From the NCBI GenBank assembly GCA_963704975.1, contig CAVPIK010000044.1:144882-208881 (forward strand): a stretch of DNA of 64,000 nucleotides, given 5' to 3'. The translations under genes and the position numbers were made by a program. The notes under the pieces were generated by a model that had not been told where the DNA came from, did no database searches, and saw only the letters and a program-made list of their open reading frames with translations. The number at the start of each line of letters is the position of its first letter. Position 1 is the first letter of the stretch. Shown in pieces: positions 28,426-38,338 of this stretch. Source of the stretch: JAGNDO01 sp963704975. GTDB lineage: Bacteria > Chloroflexota > Anaerolineae > Caldilineales > Caldilineaceae.

Positions 28426-31400
28426 ATGCTGGACACCACCGAAACCAAACCCCAATCCTGGCTAGACCGCCCCCTCACCTCCCTGCTCACCCTGAACTGG
28501 GAGATGGTGGCCTGGATCGTGCTGCTGATCATCACCGCCGTGGCCCGTTTCTATGCCCTGGGGGACAGGGCCATGAGCCATGACGAGAGCCTGCACGCCA
28601 TCTATTCCTACTATCTCTATGACCGGGGCAACTATCAGCACGATCCCATGATGCACGGGCCGCTGCTCTTCCATCTCAACGCCCTCTTCTATTTCCTCTT
28701 CGGCGTCACCGACGCCACGGCCCGCCTGGTCCCGGCCCTGGCCGGCATCGGCACGGTGTGGATGGCCTACCCCTTCCGCCGCTGGATCGGGCGCACGGGC
28801 GCGCTGGTGGCCGGGGTGCTGCTCTCCATCAGCCCCAGCCTGCTCTTCCACAGCCGCTACATCCGCAACGACATCTACATCGCCCTCTTCGCCATGATCT
28901 GGGCCTATGGCCTCTTCCGCTATCTGGAAGGCCGGGACAAACGCTGGCTCTACATGATGGTCACCGGCATGGTCTTCGGCTTCATCGCCAAGGAAAACCA
29001 GTTCATCACCGGGGCCATCTTCGGCAGCTTTGTGGTCATCCTGGCCCTCTGGCGGGCCACGACCAAAGGCGAATCCATCTTCAGCAGCCCCGCCGCGGAC
29101 GTGGCCGTGATCATGCTCACCCTGATCATCCCCTTCACCGCCCCCGTCTTCCACGCCATCTTGGGCTGGGATCCCATGGCCAAGGCCAGCGGCACAGACT
29201 TCGCCCGCTCCATGGGCCTTGTGGCCGCAGTCTCCATCGTCGCCATCGGTCTGGCCGTGGGCTGGTTCATGGCCCTGCGCAAACCCAACCCCAAAGATCC
29301 CCCCCTCACCCTGGCCGACTGGGCCGGGCTGATGGTGCTCTTCTGGGCCATCGCCCTGCTCTTCTTCACCACATTCTTGACCAACGCCCGTGACGGCTTG
29401 GCCACGGGCGTCGTCGGCAGCCTGGGCTATTGGCTCTCGCAACAAGAGGTGGCCCGAGGCGGTCAGCCCTGGTATTACTATTTCCTCCTCACCGGCATCT
29501 ACGAATTCTTGCCCGCCCTCCTCACCCTGGCCGGGGCTGCTGCGCTCTTCCGTGGCTTTTTTGGGAAAAATTGGGACCCGGTTGCAGAAGGAGATCTGCC
29601 CGCCTATGTCCCCCTTGGGGTCAACACCGGGGGGGGCAAAGAGCAAGCCGGCCCTCGGCAAAGAGACGGTCGTCGTGGCGGATTCCGGCGAATCTCACCG
29701 GGAGCTGCGGGGCTACTTTGTGGCCTTCCTGCTCTGGTGGGTCTTCGTGGCCTGGATCGGCTATAGCTATGCCGGGGAAAAGATGCCCTGGCTGATGGTC
29801 CACATGGCCCAGCCCATGATCCTCTTTGGCGGCTGGTGGGCCGGGCGGCTTCTGCGCAAGGTGGATTGGGCCGCGGCCAAGGCCAAGCGGGGCGTCTGGC
29901 TGCTGGGCGTGCCCCCGGCGCTGATCTTCCTGATCGCCTTGCTGGGTGAGGGCAGCCCCTTTGCCGGACGTGGCTTGGCCGCCCTCGCTTCCAGCACCCA
30001 ATGGATCTTGGCCTTTGTCCTCTTCCTGGGGCTGGTCTACTACGCCGGCAGCCGGGCCCTCAGCCTGGGCTGGAAAAACAGCGGACGCATCATGGCCGTG
30101 GGCGTGCTCAGCCTGCTCATGCTGCTCACCGTGCGCTATTCGTACCTGCTCACCTACATCAACTATGACTATGTGAACGAATACCTGGTCTACGCCCACG
30201 CCTCGCCGGACGTCAAGCGCGCCCTCAACGAGATCGACCTGATCAGCGAGCGCACGGTCGGCGACCGCAACATCGTGGTGGCCTATGACGACGACAGCTC
30301 CTGGCCCCTGAGCTGGTACATGCGTCTCTACCCCAACAACAAATTCTACGGCGACGCCCCCAGCGCCGACTCCATGAGCGCCCCGGTGGTGATCGTCGGC
30401 CCCAAAAACTTTGAAAAAGTGCGCCCCTACATGGCTCGTGACTACGTCAAACGCACCTATCGCCTGGTCTGGTGGCCCGAAGAGAGCTACAAGGGGAACT
30501 GGGACGCGGCCAAGGGCACCTATGGCGGCCTCACCGCCGCCCAGATCTGGGACAACCTGACCGACCCGGTGAAGCGGGATCGCCTGTGGCAGATCTGGTT
30601 CTACCGCAATCACCCGGACCGCAAGCTGACCGAATGGCCCAACCGCCATGAGTTCGAGATGTACGTGCGCAAGGACATTGCCGCACAGATCTGGGATCTG
30701 GGCGTGGTCCCCACGGCCCTGGGCGGCGAAAGCCCCTTCGCCAACGTCGCCATCCCCGAAACGGATCTCTCGGCTCTTGTTCCTCTATACCAACGTCTAT
30801 GACGGCGATCCCCTGGTCAAGCCCCGGGCCGTGGCCGTGGGTGCCGCCGGAGATCTGGAAGGCGTGCGCGCCATCGCCGACACGGGCAACGACCGGGTGG
30901 TCCTCCTGGGCCGGGACGGGGCCTTCCTGCGCAGCTTTGGCAGCACCTGCCGCCTGGGCGAAGGCGAGGCCAGCGGCTGCGTGGACCCGGACGGCAGCGG
31001 ACCCCTGCAACTGGGCGACGGCCAATTCAACGAACCCTGGGGCATCGCCGTGGGCCAAACCGCCGACGGGGCGGGCCGCATCTTTGTCAGCGACACCTGG
31101 AACGGGCGCATCCAAGTCTTCGACGCCGAGGGCAACTTCCTGGCCAAGTGGGGCCTCTTCGCCATCCTGGCCGCGGACCAGACCGATCCCATGCTGCCTC
31201 TTCGGCCCCCGTGGCCTGGCCGTGGACGCCGCCGGCAACGTCCTGGTGGCGGACACGGGCAACAAGCGCATCGTCCGCTACACATCCGACGGCCAATACG
31301 TCGACCAGATCGGCGGCGGCGGCGTGATCCTGGGCCGCTTTGACGAACCCACCGTCCGTGGCCGTCTCCCCCGTGGACGGCAGCATCTTCGTGGCCGACA

Positions 31401-31726
31401 CGTGGAACCGGCGCATCCAAAAGCTGGGGCCGGACCTCACCCCCCTGGCCGAGTGGCCCGTCCCCGGCTGGGAGAGCCAGGGCATCGTCAACAAGCCCTC
31501 CCTCACCGTGGACACCAGCGGCAACGTCTACGCCTCGGACCCCGAACTCTACCGCGTCCTCGTCTACGACCGAGACGGCAAGATCACCACCGCCTTCGGC
31601 AACTTCGGCACCGACGCGGATAGCTTCGCCCTCCCCGTGGGGTTGGGGTATGATCCGATCCAGAACGCCGTCCTCGTCGCCGATTCGGACAATGGGCGGG
31701 TGATGGTGTTTGCGGCGCTGCCATAA
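28426..31726 (+). CDS. TIGR03663 (Agl23-like) glycosyltransferase fused to NHL propeller, frameshifted
   Basis: About 1,100 residues. The N-terminal 700 form the TIGR03663 membrane protein: DRAMSHDESLHAIYSYYLYD, NYQHDPMMHGPLLFHLNALF, SPSLLFHSRYIRNDIYIALF, WYYYFLLTGIYEFLPALLTL, WIGYSYAGEKMPWLMVHMAQ, VYAHASPDVKRALNEIDLIS. The C-terminal 330 form an NHL/SMP-30-type beta-propeller with repeats such as RAIADTGNDRVVLLGRDG, PWGIAVGQTADGAGRIFVSD, PRGLAVDAAGNVLVADTGNK, SIFVADTWNRRIQKLG and NAVLVADSDNGRVMVF. Frame breaks lie near 29625, 30780, 31195 and 31355. The family is tied to archaeal N-glycosylation loci; here it probably transfers sugars on the outer face with the propeller outside. ATG 28426 has a weak GAGGATAAC upstream. 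Confidence 0.85.
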
Positions 31727-31740
31727 ACTGTCATCGCGTA

Positions 31741-31811
31741 GGGGTTTGGGTGGACGAAGGGACGGCATTCGCCTGAAAGGCGAATGCCGTCCCTTCGTCC
31801 ACCCAAACCCC
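31741..31811. terminator. 33-bp perfect hairpin
   Basis: The arm GGGGTTTGGGTGGACGAAGG plus 13 further bases (31741-31773) and its exact complement (31779-31811) form a 33-bp uninterrupted stem with a TGAAA loop. It starts 14 bases after the stop codon of the TIGR03663 gene and ends at the base before the next promoter. A strong bidirectional terminator or a miniature inverted-repeat element; no T-tract follows. Confidence 0.85.
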
Positions 31812-31840
31812 TTACTGTGTTCGACCATTTGTGCTATAAT
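31812..31840 (+). promoter_or_regulatory. Promoter for a leaderless mRNA
   Basis: TTACTG (31812-31817), 17-bp spacer, TATAAT (31835-31840), then six bases to ATG 31847. The -35 box begins at the base following the 33-bp hairpin, so terminator and promoter are back to back. Confidence 0.65.
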
Positions 31841-31846
31841 ACTGCC

Positions 31847-32056
31847 ATGAACAAAACTGGATTCGTTGAACGCAGAGGCAAACTCGAAGATCTGGATCGC
31901 TCGTTCGATCTGGCGTTTTGGCAAGCCCAGTCTCCGGCGGCGCGGATGAATGCCGCTTGGGAATTGGCTGTCGTCGCTGTCAAGATTAAGGGGCAAGATG
32001 TTCGTCACCTCCGATTGGACCGATCTGTTGAGGTTTATGGAAAGCAGGAGCGTTAG
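31847..32056 (+). CDS. Small protein upstream of nucleotidyltransferase
   Basis: 69 residues, MNKTGFVERRGKLEDLDRSF followed by DLAFWQAQSPAARMNAAWEL and RLDRSVEVYGKQER. The AAWEL and DVRHLRLDRSV pattern is seen in small helical proteins encoded just before DUF6036/AbiEii-like nucleotidyltransferases, with which it overlaps by 58 nt. It may be the partner (antitoxin-like) component, but no family assignment is certain. Expressed from a putative leaderless promoter. Confidence 0.55.
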   Translation: MNKTGFVERRGKLEDLDRSFDLAFWQAQSPAARMNAAWELAVVAVKIKGQDVRHLRLDRSVEVYGKQER

Positions 32057-32468
32057 GTATCTTGGTGATCGGTGGATACGCTGTCACCAGTATGCAGAGC
32101 CTCGCTTTACGAAAGACCTCGATCTTTGGATTAGCACGGATCCGAATAATGCTGCTGCCGTCTATGCAGCATTGCGGGATTCGGCGCGCCCTTAACTGGA
32201 CTCACCGAGGGTGATTTCGCTGAGGAAGGCTATTTTTATCAAATGGGCGTGCCACCAGCACGTGTCGACATCTTGATGGGAATTCCAGGTTTGGAGTTTG
32301 AAGAAGCTTGGGCTCGGCGGGCTGAGTTCAGCTTTGATGACCTCAAGGTTTTGTTTATTTCACGCGATGAGATCTTATCCCACGGCAAAAATCGCTTCGG
32401 GGCGTCCCCAGGATCTGCTTGATGTCGAGTCATTGTTGAAGAATAATGATGATGAGTTATTCCTTTAG
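31999..32468 (+). CDS. DUF6036/AbiEii-like nucleotidyltransferase, frameshifted
   Basis: With two one-base corrections (near 32070 and 32190) this reads DLLRFMESRSVRYLVIGGYA, YAEPRFTKDLDLWISTDPNN, AAAVYAALREFGAPLTGL, ARVDILMGIPGLEFEEAWAR and GRPQDLLDVESLLKNN. GGYAV and the TKDLDLWI strand carry the nucleotidyltransferase GG...DxD signature of the MNT/AbiEii superfamily; the RVDIL strand gives the third carboxylate. These proteins are usually part of small two-gene cassettes with toxin-antitoxin or phage-defence-like behaviour. The preceding 69-residue gene overlaps its start and is the probable partner. Confidence 0.65.
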
Positions 32469-32658
32469 CATTTTCTACTCCGAAGAAGACGGCGGCTACA
32501 TCGCCGACATTCCAGATCTGCGCTTCTGCTCTGCATTCGGCGAAACCCCCGAAGAAGCCCTGCACGAAGTCCAGATCGCCAAGACTGCCTGGCTGGAAGC
32601 CGCCAGAGCCAGCGGCAAACCCATTCCACCGGCCAGATATCGCGCCAGCCATCTATAG
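32446..32658 (+). CDS. HicB-like antitoxin, orphan
   Basis: 70 residues: SFSIFYSEEDGGYIADIPDL, FGETPEEALHEVQIAKTAWL, EAARASGKPIPPARY. This is the complete N-terminal HicB fold (partial RNase H-like) including the GETPEEAL turn and the GxPIP motif. No HicA-like toxin gene (about 60-80 residues with a conserved histidine) is visible on either side, so it is an orphan or pairs with a distant toxin. It starts at the 3' end of the nucleotidyltransferase gene, overlapping it by 23 nt. Three ATGs in a row (32446, 32449, 32452) leave the exact start open. Confidence 0.78.
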   Translation: MMMSYSFSIFYSEEDGGYIADIPDLRFCSAFGETPEEALHEVQIAKTAWLEAARASGKPIPPARYRASHL

Positions 32659-32772
32659 GTGCATGCCCACGCCCTCTGCCCTAGCCGCCGCATGATGCCT
32701 CGATTTGAGAAGACTGTCATCCCCAGCCGCGCCAAGTCCGGGCGCTAAAGCGCCTACTACGAACGGTTGTCC

Positions 32773-35700
32773 ATGCTCACCACCCAATCCCCAATCCCCA
32801 ATCCAAAATCCGCCTCGCCGACTTCGCCCTCCTCACCCTCGCCCTCACCAGCGGAGGCGCCACCCTCTACGCCCTCCGCCAACCCTGGTCCCTGGCGGAT
32901 GACTGGTCCTGGCTCTGGTACGCCCTGATCGCCGCCGGCCTCCTGGGCGGATTTGCCCTGGTGCGCATGGAGCGTTGGCTGCCCGACGGTCAACTGCCCG
33001 CACGGGTGGCCGATTTCCCCCCTGTGCGCCAGCAGTTCTGGGGACTGGGGGTGCTGGCCGCGGCGGTGATCAGTGTGGCGTTGATTGCGGCAATCCTGTG
33101 GCCCAACTATCGCCTAAACTGGCCGGGGACTGTCTTGCCTTGGGCAATCTCTATGCTGCTGGCCATGATCGGGGGATGGCTGCTCTATGCCCTGGGTCGC
33201 CCCGCCGTGGACGATGCCAACGCTCGCCTGGCCGCTGACAGCGACCGCCAGCCGCGCCTCACCATCGCCCCCCGCTGGGAACTGGTGGCCTTTGGCCTGA
33301 TCCTGGCGCTGGCCGTCTTTCTGCGCATCTATCGCTTGAACGAAATCCCCGCCGGCATCTACGTGGACGAGACCAACGGCGCCCTGGATGCCCTCTACAT
33401 CCTGCAAGGCCGAGCCGCCTCTCCCTTTGGCGTGGGCTGGTACGAGACGCCCAACGGCTACATTTACTACATGGCCGCCCTCTTCAAATGGTTCGGGGCC
33501 ACCTATCTTTCTCTCAAAGCCGCCTCCCTGATCCCGGCCATCCTCACCGTGCCCGCCGTCTATCTCCTGGCCCGGCAGATGTTCGGCCCCATCACCGGCC
33601 TCCTGGCCATGACCTTCATGGCCTCCAGCCGCTGGCACCTGACCATGAGCCGCTGGGGCTGGAACGAGACCGCGCCGCCGCTTTTTCAAGTCCTGGCCGC
33701 TTTCTTTTTGCTGCGGGGTCTGCGCGAGCGGCGGGCTTTGGACTTCACCCTTGGCGGCCTGATTACCGGGCTGGTCGTCTACACCTATTTGAGTAGCCGC
33801 CTGGCCGTGGCCACCCTTGGCCTCTTTGCCATTTACTGGCTGCTCACGGACCCAGAAGGCCCCATCCGCAGTTGGCGACGCCATTGGATGGGCTTCGCCA
33901 TCTTCCTGATCGCCTCCCTGATCGCCGTCACACCCATTTTGGTGACCTATGTCACCGACCCCTTTACCTTCGGCAACCGGGTCTCGGAGATCAGCATCTT
34001 CAACGAGGTGCGGGCCAAAAACAGCTATCAGCCCCTGATCGACAACATCACAGATCACCTCAAGTTCTTCCACCAGACCGGCGACCGCCACGGCAAGCAC
34101 AACCTGCCCGGCGAGCCGCAGACCGATCCCGTGACCGGCCTGCTCTTCGTCGTGGGCCTGGGCTACGGCCTCCTGCGCCTGCGGGACCGCCGCCGGGGGT
34201 TGCTGTGGCTGTGGCTGCTCCTGGCCATGGTCGGCGGCATCCTCAGCGTGCGCCACGAATCGCCCCAGGCCTACCGCACCTTGAACGCCGTCCCCGCCAT
34301 TGCCATCCTGGCTGCGGATGTGCTCTACCGCACGGGCGCGGGGCTGGCAGGGCTTCGAGAACGGGTTTTTGGGGAAAAGAAGGGGATCTCTCAGGTTCTT
34401 GGCGTCCTGGGCGTCTTTGTGGTGATCGCCGGTGCCAGCGCGGGGGCGGCGTGGGAGTCCACTGTCTATTTTGGCCGTCAAGCCGATTCGCAAGCCGTGC
34501 AAGCGAGCTTCAACCTGACCGAGAACTGGGTGACCAAAGAGGTGCGCGCCGCCCTGGCCGAGGGGACCACGCCCTACCTGTCGCCCCGCTTCTACGCCTT
34601 CGCCCCCCTGCGCTACCTGCTCTGGGGAGACCAGATGCGGGAAACCGGCACGGCCAACCTGGACACGCCCCCCTATCAGATTCTGCGCCCGGAGCTGGAT
34701 CTGCCCGTCCCCGACCCCGGCGGTCCCGTGCTCTTTTTGATCGACACCTACTACTGGCCCCTGGCCGACTACTTCCGTGTCTACTATCCCAACGCAGCCG
34801 TGGACTTGATCCGCGGGCCGGGGAACGCCCCCCTCTACATGCGGGTGATGCGTCCCCGAAGCCGACACCGCCGCCATCCAAGGCTTGCGCACCACCCTCA
34901 CCTTGGGCGACGGCTCCACCACATCGACCACGGTCTCCAGCCTTCAACCAAAATTGGGAAGAGCGGGACGATGTGGCCCAAGTGCCAATGGGCGGGCAGT
35001 CTGCGCATCCCCACCAGCGGGGCCTATGATTTTGTGCTGCCCCCCGGCCTGCTCCTGACCCTGGACGGCGTGCCCTGGACCGGTTCCCGCTATCTGGCCA
35101 GCGGTCTGCACACCTTCTCCGCCCAGATCGCCAACCCGGCGGCCCAAACCATCTCCGCTGAACTGGTGTGGCGGCGGCCCGACCCAGCCCAAGGCACGGT
35201 GCAAGATGCCGTGCCCGCTCCGCTATTTCAATCCAGCCGCCGCAACAAGGATTGCTAGCCACCTACTATGCCGGAGAAAGTTGGAGCGACCCGAAGGCCC
35301 CATCCGCAGTTGGCAGCGCCATTGGCGAGGCTTCGGCGTCTTTCTGATCGCCTCCCTGATCGCCGTCACCCCCATCTTGGTCACCTACATCACCGACCCC
35401 TTCACCTTCAACAACCGGGCCTCGGAGATCAGCATCTTTGTCGAGGTGCAGCCCAAAGAGAGAGCTATCAGCCCCTGATCGACAACGTCAAAGATCACCT
35501 CAAATTCTTCCACCAGAGCCGGCGACCGCCACGGCAAGCACAACCTGCCCAGCGAACCCCAGACCGACCCCATCACCGGTCTGCTCTTCGTCGTCGGCCT
35601 GGGCTATGGCCTCCTGCGCCTGCGGGACCGCCGCCGGGGCTTGCTGTGGCTGTGGCTGCTCTTTGCCATGATCGGCGGCATCCTCAGCGTGCGCCACGAA

Positions 35701-37111
35701 TCCCCCCAAGCCTACCGCACCCTCACCGCCATCCCCGCCATCGCCATCCTGGCCGCGGATGTGCTCTACCGCGCCGGGCGCGGGGTTGGCAGGTCTTCGA
35801 CAGCGCGCTTTTGGGGAAAAAGAAGGAAATGTCGGCGTCTTGGGCGTCCTGGGCGTCGTTGTGGTGATCGCCGGGGCGAGCGTGGGGGCGGCGTGGGAGT
35901 CCACGGTCTATTTTGGCCGTCAAGCCGATTCGGAAGCCGTGCAAGTCGAGCTTCAACCTGACCGAGAACTGGGTCACCAAAGAAGTCGCAGACCGCCCTG
36001 GCCGAGGGGACCACGCTCTACCTGTCGCCCCGCTTCTACGCCTTCGCCCCCCTGCGCTACCTGCTCTGGGGAGACCAGATGCGGGAAACCGGCACGGCCA
36101 GACCTGGACACGCCCCCCTATCAGATTCTGCGCCCGGAGGTGGATCTGCCCGTCCCCGACCCCGGCGGTGCCGTGCTCTTTTTGATCGACACCTACTATT
36201 GGCCCCTGGCCGACTACTTCCGTGTCTACTATCCCAACGCCGCCGTGGACTTGATCCGCGGACCGGGGAATGCCCCCCTCTACATGCGGGTGTGGGTCCC
36301 CGAAGCCGACACCGCCGCCATCCAGGGCTTGCGCACCACCCTCACCCTGGGCGACGGCTCCACGACATCGACCATAGCTCATACCTTCAACCAAAATTGG
36401 GCGGAGCGGGACGATGTGGCCCAAGTCCAATGGGCGGGCAGTCTGCACATCCCCACCAGCGGGGCCTATGATTTTGTCCTGCCCCCTGGCCTGCTCCTGA
36501 CCCTTGACGGCGCGCCCTGGACCGGTTCCCGCTATCTGGCCAACGGCCTCCACACCCTTTCCGCCCAGATCGCCAACCCGGCGGCCCAGATCCTCTCCGC
36601 CGAGCTGGTGTGGCGGCGGCCCGGCCCAGCCCAGGGCACGGTGCAGGAAGCCGTGCCCGCCGCCGCCTATTTCCAGATCGATCCGCCGCAACAGGGGCTG
36701 TTGGCCACCTACTATGCCGGGGAAAACTGGAGCGGCCCGCCCCTCTTCCAGCAGATCACCCCCTTCCTGCTCCTGGCCTGGGCGCCCGAAGGCCCCTTTG
36801 CCGGACCATTCAGCGCCAGCTTCACCGGCAGCTTGCGGGTGGTCAGCGGTCGTCCCATTCGCTTCCGCCTGAACGCGGACGACGGCGTGCGCTTCATCGT
36901 AGACGGCCAGATTGTGGCCGAATCCCTCACCCCAGACCGACCCAACCAGGTCATCACCACCCTCGATCTGGCCGAGGGCGAGCACGCCATCCAGATCGAC
37001 TACTTCCAGCGCGGCGGCGGCAACGCCCTGGAGTTCTATTGGCAACCCATGCGCCAGCCCGAAAGACCCGTCCCCCCCAGCGTCCTCTCGCCACGGGAGG
37101 TGGGCCAATGA
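32773..37111 (+). CDS. GT39 glycosyltransferase with duplicated C-terminal half and PA14 domain
   Basis: About 1,450 residues as one reconstructed gene. The membrane part has FLRIYRLNEIPAGIYVDETN (DE acidic loop), WYETPNGYIYYMAALFKWFG, SSRWHLTMSRWGWNETAPPL and YTYLSSRLAVATLGLFAIYW. From EGPIRSWRRHWMG onward a segment of about 480 residues is present twice in tandem (33856-35293, 35294-36731). It includes YQPLIDNITDHLKFFHQTGD, SVRHESPQAYRTLNAVPAIA, LFLIDTYYWPLADYF and an opening of a PA14 domain; only after the second copy does PA14 continue (LLATYYAGENWSGPPLFQ, LNADDGVRFIVDGQIVAES, HAIQIDYFQRGGGNALEFYW). Frame breaks near 32800, 34850, 35240, 35460, 35790, 35945 and 36105. ATG 32773 is tentative because a CCCCAAT array follows it immediately. 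Confidence 0.7.
33856..36731 (+). repeat. Tandem 1,438-bp duplication inside the GT39-PA14 gene
   Basis: AAGGCCCCATCCGCAGTTGG occurs at 33856 and again at 35294, and the two units can be aligned throughout at roughly 90% identity (for example SWRRHWMGFAIFLIAS against SWQRHWRGFGVFLIAS). The junction joins YYAGESWSD to PEGPIRSW within a short GACCC(A/G)GAAGG microhomology. Confidence 0.85.
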
Positions 37112-38238
37112 GCCGCCAGCCGCAAAGAAGTCCGACTTTTACCAAAAGTCGGACTTCTGGGTCAACCCACCGCGGTCTTTCCGCGCCCACCGTTGTCTAC
37201 CTGCGCGCCCTGCTGTTCATTTTTGTTTTGACGATCTGGGCCACCCCCATCTCCGCCCAAAGCGCCATTCCCACCCCCCTGATCACCACGCCGACGCCCA
37301 CGGCCACCATCACGCCGACGCCCGTGCCCGCCACCCCGACGCCCACGGTCACCCCCACGCCCGCGCCGGAGCTGGCGGGCTATGGCATTTACACCATCCA
37401 GCCAGGGGATACCCTGCTGCGCGTCGCCCTGGAACTGGGCTTGGACGTGGACGAAATGGCCTGTATCGTGGCCCCGGACTACACCTGGGAGCGTCCCCTG
37501 GTCATCGGCGACCGCCTCAGCGTCCCCCCGCCGGCGGTGATCTGCCACACCGTCCGGCCCGGCGAGACGGTGGATGCCATCGCCGCCCAGTACGCGGATC
37601 GAGGCATCACCGCCGAGTCCATTTGGGCCACGGCGTGGAATCAACTTGACCGCTGGCCGGACCCTTTGCCCCCTGGGCTGCACTTGCGCATGGTGCCGCC
37701 AGCCCCGCTCGTGGCCGTGGCCCCCAGCCCCACGCCCCAAACCGGCGTCCTCACCTTCAACCAAATGCTGCAAAGACCCGTGGCCGGGACCGTCTCCACC
37801 GCCACCGGCGGCCCGACCAGCGCCCAGGCTCAAGCCAACGTGCCCGCCAACTGGCCCTATGGCAGCGGTCACTTCGCCTGGCCCCTCTACGGCTGGATCA
37901 CCCAGGGCTATCATGTGGACGGTGACGGCACCCACCGAGGCGTGGACATCGCCGCCCGGGCCGGCACCCTGGTCACCGCCGCGGATCGAGGCGTGGTGAT
38001 CCGCGCCGGGTGGAACGATCAGGGCTACGGCAATCTGGTCATCATCGACCACAACATCGACTACCTCACCCTCTACGCCCATCTGGACACCATCGACGTG
38101 GCCGAGGGCGACATCGTGGGCCAGGGCCAGGTCATCGGCACGGTTGGCTCAACGGGCAACAGCACCGGACCGCATCTGCATTTTGAGATTCGGGATTTTG
38201 GGAATTTAGCGGATCCGCTACAATTGCTGGGACGGTGA
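37108..38238 (+). CDS. Secreted LysM-M23 metallopeptidase
   Basis: 376 residues, intact, starting with ATG overlapping the upstream stop (ATGA) and preceded by GGGAGG. A signal-anchor helix (ALLFIFVLTIWATPISAQS, about 34-52) is followed by a Pro/Thr-rich linker (TPTPTATITPTPVPATPTPT), two LysM-like repeats (YTIQPGDTLLRVALELGLDV; HTVRPGETVDAIAAQYADRG) and a C-terminal M23 domain with zinc ligands in GDGTHRGVDIAARAGT and TGPHLHFEIRDFG. It probably cleaves peptidoglycan cross-links or serves as an EnvC-like activator. Residues 7-17 (RSPTFTKSRTS) are written by a perfect palindrome (37126-37158). Confidence 0.88.
   Translation: MSRQPQRSPTFTKSRTSGSTHRGLSAPTVVYLRALLFIFVLTIWATPISAQSAIPTPLITTPTPTATITPTPVPATPTPTVTPTPAPELAGYGIYTIQPGDTLLRVALELGLDVDEMACIVAPDYTWERPLVIGDRLSVPPPAVICHTVRPGETVDAIAAQYADRGITAESIWATAWNQLDRWPDPLPPGLHLRMVPPAPLVAVAPSPTPQTGVLTFNQMLQRPVAGTVSTATGGPTSAQAQANVPANWPYGSGHFAWPLYGWITQGYHVDGDGTHRGVDIAARAGTLVTAADRGVVIRAGWNDQGYGNLVIIDHNIDYLTLYAHLDTIDVAEGDIVGQGQVIGTVGSTGNSTGPHLHFEIRDFGNLADPLQLLGR
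37126..37158 (+). repeat. Perfect 15-bp hairpin within the LysM-M23 coding sequence
   Basis: AGAAGTCCGACTTTT, loop ACC, AAAAGTCGGACTTCT. It lies 15 bases after the start codon and is translated as RSPTFTKSRTS in the cytosolic segment before the signal-anchor. Folding in the mRNA would sequester the start region. Confidence 0.85.
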
Positions 38239-38338
38239 AAAACGACGACTGCTCCCAACCTCAATCCCCAGGTGGGGTGCGTCCCTTTGGTTGATATTGG
38301 ATGGGTTGACTTGTGTTACGACAGAGAGGCAATGTGTT

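Noticed and set aside
32446..32658. Complete HicAB toxin-antitoxin pair
   Set aside because: No HicA-like frame with the dsRBD-like fold and catalytic His was found within 500 nt in either strand.
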